Assembly: GCF_039994875.1 (NCBI RefSeq)
Contig: NZ_CP121196.1
Location: 1,488,001 to 1,552,000, forward strand
Source: Telmatobacter sp. DSM 110680
GTDB lineage: Bacteria; Acidobacteriota; Terriglobia; Terriglobales; Acidobacteriaceae
DNA: 64,000 nt
Reading direction: 5' to 3'
Below are positions 50,881-59,298 of the stretch, piece by piece. The first letter of the stretch is position 1, and each line of letters starts with the position of its first letter. Under the pieces are notes generated by a model. That model did no database searches, had not been told where the DNA came from, and saw only the letters and a program-made list of their open reading frames with translations. A program made the position numbers and the translations under genes.

Positions 50881-53667
50881 TTGTCGCAGTCACTCATCGA
50901 AAATCTGAATCCAGAACAGCGCGCCGCGGTTGAGACCACGGATGGCCCTCTCCTGATCCTCGCCGGCGCCGGCTCAGGCAAAACCCGCGTCATCACCAGC
51001 CGCATCGCGTGGCTCATTCAGCAGAAGGGCGTCGCGCCCGATTCCATTCTGGCCGTTACGTTTACCAACAAGGCATCCGCCGAAATGGGGGAGAGGGTCG
51101 AGCGTCTGCTCGGCCACGGCTCGCTCACCAAGCCCCTCATCGCCACCTTCCACTCGCTCTGCGTGCGCATGTTGCGCCGCGATATCGAAGCGCTCAAAGT
51201 CGATGGCCAGGGCCTCACCCGCTCTTTCGCCATATACGACGAGAACGACCAGCAGGGAATCGTCAAGCAGGTGATGCGCCGCATGGGCCTCGATACTAAG
51301 CAACTCACGCCGCGCACCGTGCTCAGCCGCATCTCCTGGGCCAAAAATCACATGGTCGATCCGCAGGATTACTATCTTGGCTCCAAGGATCCCGACAGCG
51401 AACGCATCGCACACATTTACAAAAGCTACAAAGATGAACTGCGCAAGAACAACGCGCTCGACTTCGACGACCTGTTACTCGAAGCCGTCCGTCTGCTCAA
51501 AGTCTCCGCTCCCACGCGTGAGTACTACCAGCGTCGCTACCGCTACATCCTCGTAGACGAGTATCAGGACACTAACCGTCCGCAATACGAACTGATGAAA
51601 CTGCTCGCTGGGGAAACCAAAAACGTCTGCGCCGTCGGCGACGAGGACCAGAGCATCTACTCCTGGCGCGGTGCCGACATTCGCAACATCCTCGAATTCG
51701 AAAAAGATTTTCCCAACGCCCGCATTGTCAGGCTCGAGCAGAACTACCGATCTACACAAGTCATTTTGGAAGCCGCCGGCGCAGTGGTCGCCAACAACCT
51801 CCGCCGCAAAGGCAAAAAGCTATGGACCGATCGCCAGGGCGGCTCGCTCATCGGCTACTACGAAGCGCCCGACGGCGAAAACGAAGCTCTCTTCATCGCC
51901 GACCGCATCCAGAAATTTCTTCGCGAGTCCGTCGAGTCTGGCGACGATGCCCACTGTGCGGTTCTTTATCGCACCAACTCGCAGTCGCGCCTCGTTGAAG
52001 AAGCGCTCCGCCGTTACGGCATTAAATACACCATGGTCGGCGGCTTCAGCTTTTACGAACGCGCTGAGATCAAGGACCTGCTGTGCTACCTGCGCCTCGT
52101 CCGCAATCCGCACGACTCGATGGCACTCAACCGCGTCATCAACACCCCGGCTCGCGGCATCGGCAAAACCACCCTCGAAACTCTCGAACGGCTCGCGCTT
52201 GAAACCGGCCAATCCACATGGGACGCGCTCGGCACTGCGATTACACAGCGTCTCATCCCCACCCGCGCGCAGATGGCGCTCGAATCTTTTCGCACGCTCA
52301 TCCTCGACGCGCAGGCAATGATGGACCCCGACTTCGCCGGCAAGCTCTCCGCCGATGTAGGCGCTGAAGACGCCGACACCGACTTCTCCTTCGGCGCAAC
52401 CGAACCCGATGAAGAAGAGAAGCAGCAAATCTCTGAAGTCTTCGAAGCAGCAACCGAATTTAGCTTTGGCGATAACGAAAATCAAATCCCGCTACTGGAT
52501 CCCAGCCACTTCTCGCCCTTCGCCGACAATCAATTCGCAACGAAAAGAGCGCGCCCCTTCCTTCAAATGCCGAAGACCAAGCCCGAAACGCGGGTGCCCC
52601 AGGTCTCGGATTTGAGACCTGGGAAGGGAACTGCGAAAAGCAACGAACCCGAACTCAAAGAAGAGGGTGCTGAGGGATTCAGAAAACCCGGCGATCCCGC
52701 CACCCTCCCCGAACTCATCCGCTTCCTGATCGACCGCACCGGCTATATCAAAGCCCTTGAAGCCGAAGCCTCGCCCGAAGCTCTGAGCCGCGTTGAAAAC
52801 CTCAAGGAATTAGCCAACGCGGCGCACGATGCCGAAGTCCGCGGAGAAACCCTCGCCGAGTTCCTCGATCACGCAGCCCTCGCATCCGACACCGATCAGT
52901 TTGATCCCAGCGCACGCGTCACTTTGATGACGCTCCACGCCGCCAAGGGCCTCGAATTTCCGCTGGTCTTTCTTGCGGGACTCGAAGAGGGTCTGTTCCC
53001 GCACTCCCGCACCCTCATGAACCCCGAGGAACTCGAAGAGGAGCGCCGTCTCTGCTACGTCGGGATGACGCGCGCGATGAACACGCTTATCCTTACTCGC
53101 GCTCATTATCGCCGCCGCTATGGCAACGATGCGCCAGAGCAAAGTGTCCCCTCGCGCTTTCTTGAAGAAGTTCCCAATCAACTCGTCGAAAATCTCGGTG
53201 GTAGATCGCCCGCATGGGCCGTCCCCGCTTACGGTAACGGCCGCGGCAGCAGCTATGGCGCAAACCGACGCCAGTCGCAGACCAGCGAATACGACAGCCG
53301 GCACTACAACTACGAAGACGAGAGCCAGGAAGTAACAAGAATCTCAGGTAGCCAGCACTCATCTCCAAAGAGCAAAAGTCCGGAAGGCGGCGCAAATTCA
53401 ATTGACAACATCGCCCGCTTCTTCGGCGGACGCGGCGTTACGCCCGGCTCTTTTGCAAGGCCCACATCCCGCCCCAAGATGGACATTCCCGAGCCAACCG
53501 GATCCGCCGGCCTCAAAAAAGGTCAGCGCGTGCGCCACAGCAAATATGGAGAAGGCCAGATCGTCATGCGCGAAGGCGAAGGCGACGATGCGAAACTCAC
53601 CGTGCTCTTCTCGCGCCACGGCATGAAAAAGCTGATGGAAAAATTCGCCAACCTCGAAAAGCTCTAG
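50881..53667 (+). CDS. UvrD/PcrA superfamily I DNA helicase
   Basis: 928-residue ATP-dependent 3'-5' helicase. Walker A (LAGAGSGKTRVITSRIAWL) lies near residue 25, Walker B/motif II (YILVDEYQDTN), motif III (VGDEDQSIYSWRGAD), motif V (VTLMTLHAAKGLEFPLVFLAGLEEGLFPH) and motif VI (YVGMTRAMNTLIL) are all intact. A ~110-residue acidic/low-complexity insert sits at about 500-610, and part of it (TRVPQVSDLRPGK) is coded by a palindromic repeat. The C terminus ends in a PcrA-like Tudor tail (GQRVRHSKYGEGQIV). TTG at 50881 is the only start that fits the family N terminus. Confidence 0.92.
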   Translation: MSQSLIENLNPEQRAAVETTDGPLLILAGAGSGKTRVITSRIAWLIQQKGVAPDSILAVTFTNKASAEMGERVERLLGHGSLTKPLIATFHSLCVRMLRRDIEALKVDGQGLTRSFAIYDENDQQGIVKQVMRRMGLDTKQLTPRTVLSRISWAKNHMVDPQDYYLGSKDPDSERIAHIYKSYKDELRKNNALDFDDLLLEAVRLLKVSAPTREYYQRRYRYILVDEYQDTNRPQYELMKLLAGETKNVCAVGDEDQSIYSWRGADIRNILEFEKDFPNARIVRLEQNYRSTQVILEAAGAVVANNLRRKGKKLWTDRQGGSLIGYYEAPDGENEALFIADRIQKFLRESVESGDDAHCAVLYRTNSQSRLVEEALRRYGIKYTMVGGFSFYERAEIKDLLCYLRLVRNPHDSMALNRVINTPARGIGKTTLETLERLALETGQSTWDALGTAITQRLIPTRAQMALESFRTLILDAQAMMDPDFAGKLSADVGAEDADTDFSFGATEPDEEEKQQISEVFEAATEFSFGDNENQIPLLDPSHFSPFADNQFATKRARPFLQMPKTKPETRVPQVSDLRPGKGTAKSNEPELKEEGAEGFRKPGDPATLPELIRFLIDRTGYIKALEAEASPEALSRVENLKELANAAHDAEVRGETLAEFLDHAALASDTDQFDPSARVTLMTLHAAKGLEFPLVFLAGLEEGLFPHSRTLMNPEELEEERRLCYVGMTRAMNTLILTRAHYRRRYGNDAPEQSVPSRFLEEVPNQLVENLGGRSPAWAVPAYGNGRGSSYGANRRQSQTSEYDSRHYNYEDESQEVTRISGSQHSSPKSKSPEGGANSIDNIARFFGGRGVTPGSFARPTSRPKMDIPEPTGSAGLKKGQRVRHSKYGEGQIVMREGEGDDAKLTVLFSRHGMKKLMEKFANLEKL
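52589..52625 (+). repeat. Palindromic GGGTGCCCCAGGTCTC repeat inside uvrD
   Basis: CCCAGGTCTC at 52598-52607, loop GGATTT, perfect complement GAGACCTGGG at 52614-52623, preceded by the GGGTG head shared with the intergenic composite repeats. It falls in the acidic insert of the helicase. Confidence 0.75.
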
Positions 53668-53806
53668 CGAACGGCTCCTCATCGACCTGCCGATTTCCAT
53701 CAGCCTGCGAACTCTGTCCGCCTGATCCGTTAAGGTGTTTTCGCTTCAGGAATATTCATTGCAGATCGAAAGCAGCAACGCAGTCGGCTGCTAGTAACTT
53801 ATCAAT

Positions 53807-53962
53807 TCATTGCTGGGCGGAAGTCGAAAAATGCCGTCGAATTCCCGCCGACGAGTGTTCCGACATTCCAATAACGAGAAGAAAGGCGCAGACCACCATC
53901 ACGAAGACAATGAGAACAAAAATACGGCAGGTACGATTGGCTGAGCTGTTCTCATTGCTCAT
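53807..53962 (-). CDS. 51-residue single-helix membrane protein (below usual length cutoff)
   Basis: Read on the minus strand from ATG at 53962 to TGA at 53807. Product starts MSNENSSANRTCR, then one strong transmembrane helix (IFVLIVFVMVVCAFLLVIGM) and a short polar tail ending SAQQ. An AGGGA site lies 9 nt upstream. No family recognised. It lies in the 528-bp space between the helicase and the next gene. Confidence 0.45.
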   Translation of the reverse strand: MSNENSSANRTCRIFVLIVFVMVVCAFLLVIGMSEHSSAGIRRHFSTSAQQ

Positions 53963-54195
53963 TCGATGGTCCCTCAAAGTCTGTCTTCAATTTGGTCGTG
54001 ACTTGGAACAGGTCCGCGCTGACAGAGCCTTGCGAGCGAAGGCTCCACGGTACTCCTGCACAGACCCAGAATCTACTCCAGAGTTGCGCTCCCCTTCTCC
54101 TCCGGAACCAAATCTCTACCCTAATCGAATTACGATGCGGTTTTTACTGAGTTTGGTACCACCAAATCCACACTCGTTTCAATTACAGATTCTGT

Positions 54196-54399
54196 ATGCA
54201 GACCCTTACAGAACTGACCGCACTTCTGGACAAATACATCGCTGGAATTCCCGCCCTGAACCTTGATGGAGAAGATCTTGAGGAGTACAGCACCATCCTC
54301 TTGCGCCTCCAGAATCAGGTCGAAACCGGCGAACCCAGTGAGCGAGTGGTACGGGAATGTCTCGCATATCTTGAACAATTCAAGTCGCAAGCCGCATAG
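54196..54399 (+). CDS. Small helical protein of unknown function
   Basis: 67 residues, two amphipathic helices (ELTALLDKYIAGIPALNL and EYSTILLRLQNQVETG, then VRECLAYLEQFKSQ). No ribosome site stands out, but the acidic/leucine pattern and codon use look real. No family recognised. The overlapping longer frame is less convincing. Confidence 0.5.
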   Translation: MQTLTELTALLDKYIAGIPALNLDGEDLEEYSTILLRLQNQVETGEPSERVVRECLAYLEQFKSQAA

Positions 54400-54595
54400 C
54401 CGAAGGCGAAAAATTAAGTAGGCAGTGATCCCCGCGAAATTCAGATTCAACGATCTATGGAGTAAGCCCACGGAAACTGCTTGGTAATCCGATCAGAACG
54501 CGACCATTGGGTCAGCGTGTCGGTGCAGTCTCGCATGCGAGCGCAATCCTGCTGGCTTATACTTCTTGGTTCCTACGAAAGAAGATCCACTCGCC

Positions 54596-56809
54596 ATGAA
54601 CGGATGCGTTTCTGCTGCGGCCTTTCTTGCCCTCTCGATCTCATCGCTTGCACAATCAGGGGTTACTCGCGCGAACTTGCAACAGTCGATGGGCTTTGAA
54701 GATCAAAAGGGGTTGGCCTTGACCGGCTGGTACGGAGGTCCTCCAGAAACATTCGCAGCCGACAACACTGTCCACCATTCCGGACAATGGGCGGTTCGCC
54801 TGCAGCGCGACGACAAGTCCACCGAAACATTTTCCGTAATCACCCGCAGCCTTCCTATTGATTTCAAGGGTGGCAGCGTGGAGCTTCGCGGCTGGTTCCG
54901 GCTCCAGGATGTTTCCGGCAACGCAGCTTTGTGGATGCGCCAGGATGGCGGCGGTCAAATGCTCTCGCTTGAGAACATGGATTCGCAGCAGGTCAAAGGT
55001 ACGCGCGATTGGGCACAGTACAGCATCACGCTACCCATCAATCCCACAGCCGAGAAACTTTTCTTTGGCGTTATCCTCGCCGGCAAAGGCACGCTGTGGG
55101 CAGATGATCTCGAACTCATGGTAGACGGAAAACCAATTGCCGAAGCTGCAGCGCTTCCCGGGCTGCCGGAAGACCATGATTTCGATTCCGGATCGCGCAT
55201 CGCTGTCGACAAACTCACTCCCACGCAGATCTCGAATCTCGCCACCCTGGCGCGGGTATGGGGTTTCCTGAAATATCACCATCCCGCTATCACCTCCGGC
55301 CAGCGGCATTGGGATTACGACTTGCTCCGCATTCTGCCGGCCATCCTTGCCGCGCCGGACCGCGACCATGCGAACGACGCGCTTCTCAACTGGATTGACA
55401 AGCTCGGCCTGTCCGCTTGTAGTGTCTGCTTTTCCGCCCCTTCCGGCGACCTAGACATCAAGCCTCCTCTCGAGTGGATTCACGACCGCAAGCTGCTCGG
55501 CGCTCCTCTCAGCCAGCGTCTCGAATCTATCTACGCCAACCGAACCGGCAAGCAATTCTATGTCTCGCTCATGCCGGGAGTTGGCAACCCTGAATTCAGA
55601 CACGAACTCGCCTATCCCCAAATCTCGTTCCCTGACTCGGGCTATCAGCTTCTCGCTTTAATTCGCTGGTGGAACATTCTTCAGTACTGGGCGCCCGATC
55701 GCGAGGTCGCGGGGCAAAACTGGCCTGCTGTCCTCGAGTTCTTCATTCCCACGCTGGCCCTTGCCAAAGACAAAACCGCATACCAACTCGCTCTCTTCGA
55801 ACTCATCGCCAAAGCTAACGACACACACGCAAATCTCTGGAGCTCGCTGGATGCGCGGCCTCCCGTCGGCGAATGCGCACTCCCGATCAAACTTCGCTTC
55901 GTTGACAACAAGCCTGCGATCTACCGTTTAGATTCCGCAGACAGCACCTTTCAGCCCGGCGATATCCTCGACACATTCGACGGCGTGTCGATCCAATCTC
56001 TCATCGACAAATGGGAAATTTATTACGCAGACTCAAATAGCGCAGCACGACAACGCGATCTGGCGGCCTCTCTTACCCGTGGCGCCTGTGGACCGGTTTC
56101 GGTCGAAGTCACTCGCGAAGGTCGCCCCGTTCAAATCCAGACCGTCCGCATCAAGACGAAACAGGAATGGGCCACCCACGACCAGCCCGGGGACACCTTT
56201 CGACTCCTCTCGCTGCAGGTCGCATACCTCAAGCTATCCACCATCAAGGCCGCTGATCTACCTGCGTACTTCGAGAAAGCGAAGAACACAAAAGGCATCA
56301 TCATCGACATCCGGAACTACCCGTCAGAGTTTATGCCGTTCGCCCTGGGCGCCTACTTCGCAACTAGGCCCACTCCGTTCGCCGTTTTCTCGCACGCCGA
56401 TCTCGCTAATCCCGGTGCGTTCCAATTCGGTGATGCAGTGTCCATCCCTCCCGGCCCAGTTCACTACAGCGGCAAGATCGTGATCCTGGTCGACGAGACA
56501 TCGCAAAGCCAAGCCGAATATACGGCGATGGCGCTGCGCGCGATGCCCAATGCGGCTGTCATAGGAAGCACAACTGCAGGCGCCGACGGCAACGTTTCCT
56601 CGATCGACCTGCCCGGTCAACTCAAAACCATGATCAGCGGTCTCGGCGTCTTCTTTCCCGATCACCGCCCCACCCAACGCATCGGCATCATCCCCGATGT
56701 TGTAGTCAAGCCCACGATCCAGGGTCTCGCCGCAGGCCGCGATGAGGTTCTGGAAACCGCCGTACATCTCATCGAATGGACCAGGGTGGATTCTTCAAAG
56801 ATTCGTTGA
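54596..56809 (+). CDS. Exported S41-family peptidase with N-terminal carbohydrate-binding-like domain
   Basis: 737 residues. A signal peptide (CVSAAAFLALSISSLAQS) leads to a jelly-roll domain (DNTVHHSGQWAVRLQRD to SIT LPINPTAEKLFF) like carbohydrate-binding or Tricorn-type N termini, then an N-terminal helical S41 part, a PDZ-like segment (FQPGDILDTFDGVSIQSLI) and the catalytic core with nucleophile Ser638 in ETSQSQAEY. The nearby GSTTAGADGNV resembles the loop that carries the partner residues in C-terminal processing peptidases. The ATG at 54596 is preferred over 54566 for the signal peptide; the ribosome site is weak. Substrate unknown. Confidence 0.82.
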   Translation: MNGCVSAAAFLALSISSLAQSGVTRANLQQSMGFEDQKGLALTGWYGGPPETFAADNTVHHSGQWAVRLQRDDKSTETFSVITRSLPIDFKGGSVELRGWFRLQDVSGNAALWMRQDGGGQMLSLENMDSQQVKGTRDWAQYSITLPINPTAEKLFFGVILAGKGTLWADDLELMVDGKPIAEAAALPGLPEDHDFDSGSRIAVDKLTPTQISNLATLARVWGFLKYHHPAITSGQRHWDYDLLRILPAILAAPDRDHANDALLNWIDKLGLSACSVCFSAPSGDLDIKPPLEWIHDRKLLGAPLSQRLESIYANRTGKQFYVSLMPGVGNPEFRHELAYPQISFPDSGYQLLALIRWWNILQYWAPDREVAGQNWPAVLEFFIPTLALAKDKTAYQLALFELIAKANDTHANLWSSLDARPPVGECALPIKLRFVDNKPAIYRLDSADSTFQPGDILDTFDGVSIQSLIDKWEIYYADSNSAARQRDLAASLTRGACGPVSVEVTREGRPVQIQTVRIKTKQEWATHDQPGDTFRLLSLQVAYLKLSTIKAADLPAYFEKAKNTKGIIIDIRNYPSEFMPFALGAYFATRPTPFAVFSHADLANPGAFQFGDAVSIPPGPVHYSGKIVILVDETSQSQAEYTAMALRAMPNAAVIGSTTAGADGNVSSIDLPGQLKTMISGLGVFFPDHRPTQRIGIIPDVVVKPTIQGLAAGRDEVLETAVHLIEWTRVDSSKIR

Positions 56810-56846
56810 GTAACTAAAGCGGACGATCCGTCAATCGTTTGCCAAA

Positions 56847-57995
56847 TCACTCCAGCCCGATCACCAGCGCCTCGCGACCCTTGCTCGCCGCCTCATGCGT
56901 CATAAGCCGCTTGGCCTCTTCCTCTCCGTTCAGCACACGGAAAACGCCCTCAGCCAGCGCTTGCAACTCATCTTCCCCCGGATACACCGTGACCGGAGCG
57001 ATCCAGTCGATATACGTGCGAAGCCGGCTTATCAAGCGTTCAGAGTGCGCTATGCCGCCAGTTAGCACCACCGCATCCACGCGCCCTTCCAGCACCGCGG
57101 CCATCGCACCGGTCTCCTTCGCCACCTGGTAAATCATCGCCTCGTAAACAACGGCGGCCTTTGCGTCGCCAGCATCAATCCGGCGCTCAACTTCTTCCAG
57201 ATCCCGCGTTCCCAGGTAAGCAAACAGCCCGCCCTCGCCAAAAACCATCCGGTCCAGTTGTGTTTCGCTGAATTGCCCGCTGTAGCAAAGCTTGATCAGC
57301 CCGCGCACCGGTAAACTGCCCGTCCGATCCGGTCCCAGGGGTCCTTCCTCCGGCGTATTGTTGTCGATCATCCGCCCGCCGCGATGCGCTGAAACCGTAA
57401 CCCCGCTACCCATATGCGCGATGATCAACCGCAGATCGGCATACGCGCGCCGCGATTCTCGGGCAAACCGACGTGCGACTGCCTTGATATTCAACGCATG
57501 CCCAATGCACGATCGTTCGATCAGCGGCGACCCGGATATCCGCGCACAATCCTGCCATTCGTCCACCGTAACCGGGTCCACAATGTAGGCATTTACCCCG
57601 GCAGCCTGCGCAAATCGAAGCGCCAGCACCGCGCCCAGGTTGCTGGCATGTTCGCCCCGCTTGGCCAGCCGAAGCTCTTCCACCAGCGCGTCGTCAACCA
57701 GGTACGTCCCGCAGGCCATCGGAGGCAGAAAGCCGCCCCGTCCGCCGACGGCCGCAAAGTGCTTTGGATCGTATCCAGCCGCCACCAGCGCCTTCTCAAT
57801 CAGCGCCGCGCGGTAGCCGGTTCGGGCCATCATTGAGCGGCCCCGAAACTGCTTCAATTCCTCGTCCCCGTGGTGTACGGAACTCACCCATTCCGCACAT
57901 TCCATTGTGAAAACGCCGAACTTGGTGGAGGTGGACCCGGGATTGATGACGAGGACGCGGTTACCTGGGTGTGGCACGAAATTCTCCCCAGCCAT
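56847..57995 (-). CDS. buk: Butyrate kinase
   Basis: 382-residue acetokinase-family enzyme that converts butyrate and ATP to butyryl phosphate (and the reverse). The N terminus (RVLVINPGSTSTKFGVF) is the family's phosphate loop, and SCIGHALNIKAVAR, IIAHMGSGVTVSAHRGGRMIDNN and VVLTGGIAHSERLI are further signatures. The start at 57995 is used because the longer frame (to 58205) would run through the csp promoter on the opposite strand. The ATG is 2 nt from the csp -10 box, so the two genes are tightly divergent. No phosphotransbutyrylase gene is beside it in this window. Confidence 0.92.
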   Translation of the reverse strand: MAGENFVPHPGNRVLVINPGSTSTKFGVFTMECAEWVSSVHHGDEELKQFRGRSMMARTGYRAALIEKALVAAGYDPKHFAAVGGRGGFLPPMACGTYLVDDALVEELRLAKRGEHASNLGAVLALRFAQAAGVNAYIVDPVTVDEWQDCARISGSPLIERSCIGHALNIKAVARRFARESRRAYADLRLIIAHMGSGVTVSAHRGGRMIDNNTPEEGPLGPDRTGSLPVRGLIKLCYSGQFSETQLDRMVFGEGGLFAYLGTRDLEEVERRIDAGDAKAAVVYEAMIYQVAKETGAMAAVLEGRVDAVVLTGGIAHSERLISRLRTYIDWIAPVTVYPGEDELQALAEGVFRVLNGEEEAKRLMTHEAASKGREALVIGLE

Positions 57996-57997
57996 GC

Positions 57998-58115
57998 TAC
58001 ACTCTTTGCAATCCCAGAATTCGATTAGAAGTTCTTGCCTGTTCCGAGTTACCGCTCCACACGCAGCACTTCCACATTGCGTTCGCGGTAATAGCTTCAA
58101 AGGAGCATTCTCAAA
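57998..58115 (+). promoter_or_regulatory. csp gene 1 promoter and conserved 5' leader
   Basis: -10-like TACACT at 57998-58003; the -35 is poor. From TACACT to the ATG is exactly 118 nt, identical to csp gene 2. The leader shares blocks AGAATTCGAT, TTGCCTGTT, CATTGCGTTCG and CGGTAAT with gene 2, and TTACCGC can pair with GCGGTAA across ~30 nt. AAAGGAG is the ribosome site. Confidence 0.65.
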
Positions 58116-58316
58116 ATGGAACAAGGCACAGTTAAGTGGTTCAACGACGCAAAAGGTTTCGGCTTCATCACCCGCCAGAATGGCGAGGACGTTTTCGTCC
58201 ATCACACCGCCATTCAGTCGCAGGGCTTCCGCTCACTGCAGGAAGGCCAGCAGGTTCAGTTCAACGTGGTCAAGGGACCCAAGGGCTGGCAGGCTGAGAA
58301 CGTCCAGGCTCTCTAA
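58116..58316 (+). CDS. Cold-shock domain protein CspA-type, copy 1
   Basis: 66-residue OB-fold nucleic-acid chaperone: [15 protein letters not shown] (RNP1) and [10 protein letters not shown] (RNP2), ending [13 protein letters not shown]. It melts RNA structure at low temperature. AAAGGAG precedes the ATG. It ends in a strong intrinsic terminator. Copy 2 lies 2.9 kb away with the same leader. Confidence 0.97.
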   Translation: MEQGTVKWFNDAKGFGFITRQNGEDVFVHHTAIQSQGFRSLQEGQQVQFNVVKGPKGWQAENVQAL

Positions 58317-58345
58317 ACCAGAGCAACAAGTTTTCGAAACAGCAG

Positions 58346-58379
58346 AGGGACGGCCAAACAGCCGTCCCTCTCGTTTTTG
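58346..58379 (+). terminator. Rho-independent terminator of csp gene 1
   Basis: GAGGGACGGC-CAAACA-GCCGTCCCTC, a 10-bp stem followed by TCGTTTTT. Confidence 0.95.
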
Positions 58380-58415
58380 TCCCGGCGCCACACCGCTCCG
58401 CATAATTCAAGAAGT

Positions 58416-58475
58416 GTCATCCTGAGCGGAGCGCCTTGGAGCCCCACGAAGTGGGGTAGGCGTAGCGAAGGATCT
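58416..58475 (+). repeat. Hairpin-interrupted TCATCCTGAGC repeat, copy 1
   Basis: GTCATCCTGAGCGGAGC at 58416, an internal block with CCCCAC-GAA-GTGGGG (perfect stem), then TAGCGAAGGATCTG. Compared with the plain repeat, ~30 bp of hairpin sits between GGAGC and GAAGG. A second example is at 63832. Confidence 0.7.
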
Positions 58476-58509
58476 GTTTTTCTATATCAGTCGCCGCAAG
58501 TCTCGCATC

Positions 58510-59298
58510 TCACAACGGCTGCCCCAGCCGCTTCTCCAGCTGCACCCGGTACGTCCGGCTCACTCGCGTCCGCGCCCCATTCTTCAGCACCGCCTCAAAC
58601 TCCCCGTGCGAAATCGGCTCCAGTTGCAAAACACTTTCAATATTGATCAGCGCCGACCGGTGCACGCGCACAAATCGCCGCGGATCCAGCTTCTCCGCCA
58701 GATCATTCAGCGCCGCGCGATACAGCAATTCTTTCCCGCCCACATGCAGCGTCACGTACACGCCCGCAGCCTCAATCCAGTCGATGTCGATCACACGAAT
58801 AAACCGCGTCGTGCCGCCCGCCTTCACCACCAGCCTGTCCAGCCTCCGCTCCGGAGAAGCCGGTGCCGCACTCACCATCTTCATCACCCGCTGGCCAAAC
58901 TCCTTCATGCTGCGTTCGTCCAGCCGTGCCTTCGCACGCGCCATCGTCGCCTCGAACCGCTCATCGCTGAAAGGCTTCAGCAAATAATCCAGCGCATTCG
59001 CCTCAAATGCGCGGATCGCGTGCTGATCGTAAGCCGTCACAAATACGGTCAACGGCATCTGTGCCGCGCCGATCGCGTCGATGACGCCCAGCCCATCCAA
59101 CTCCGGCATCTGCACATCGAGAAAAAGCAGATCCGGATTTTGCTTTTGAATCATCTCCGCCGCGGTCTCGCCATCCGCAGCCTCGCTCACGGAAGCCACC
59201 TGGTCATCGCGTCGCAGCAGATCCATCAATCGCTGTCGCGCCGGCAGTTCATCATCCGCCACCAGCACATGAATTGGCTCAAGCGTACGCGCGTTCAT
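58510..59298 (-). CDS. LytTR-family response regulator
   Basis: 262-residue transcription regulator. The receiver domain has the acidic pair Asp15/Asp16, phospho-acceptor Asp61 in FLDVQMPELDG, Thr88 and Lys108 in YLLKPF. A ~30-residue linker leads to a C-terminal LytTR DNA-binding domain (VIDIDWIEAAGVYVTLHVGGK, RFVRVHRSALINI). Its partner kinase is immediately upstream and overlaps it by 20 bp. LytTR regulators often control exopolymer, competence or transport genes. The target here is unknown. Confidence 0.95.
   Translation of the reverse strand: MNARTLEPIHVLVADDELPARQRLMDLLRRDDQVASVSEAADGETAAEMIQKQNPDLLFLDVQMPELDGLGVIDAIGAAQMPLTVFVTAYDQHAIRAFEANALDYLLKPFSDERFEATMARAKARLDERSMKEFGQRVMKMVSAAPASPERRLDRLVVKAGGTTRFIRVIDIDWIEAAGVYVTLHVGGKELLYRAALNDLAEKLDPRRFVRVHRSALINIESVLQLEPISHGEFEAVLKNGARTRVSRTYRVQLEKRLGQPL

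Noticed and set aside
53910..54266. 118-residue plus-strand frame upstream of the small helical protein
   Set aside because: No ribosome site, no hydrophobic or helical pattern, overlaps the better candidate at 54196.
58005..58205. 70-residue N-terminal extension of butyrate kinase
   Set aside because: It runs antisense through the csp promoter and gene start and is not family-like; the enzyme starts properly at 57995.
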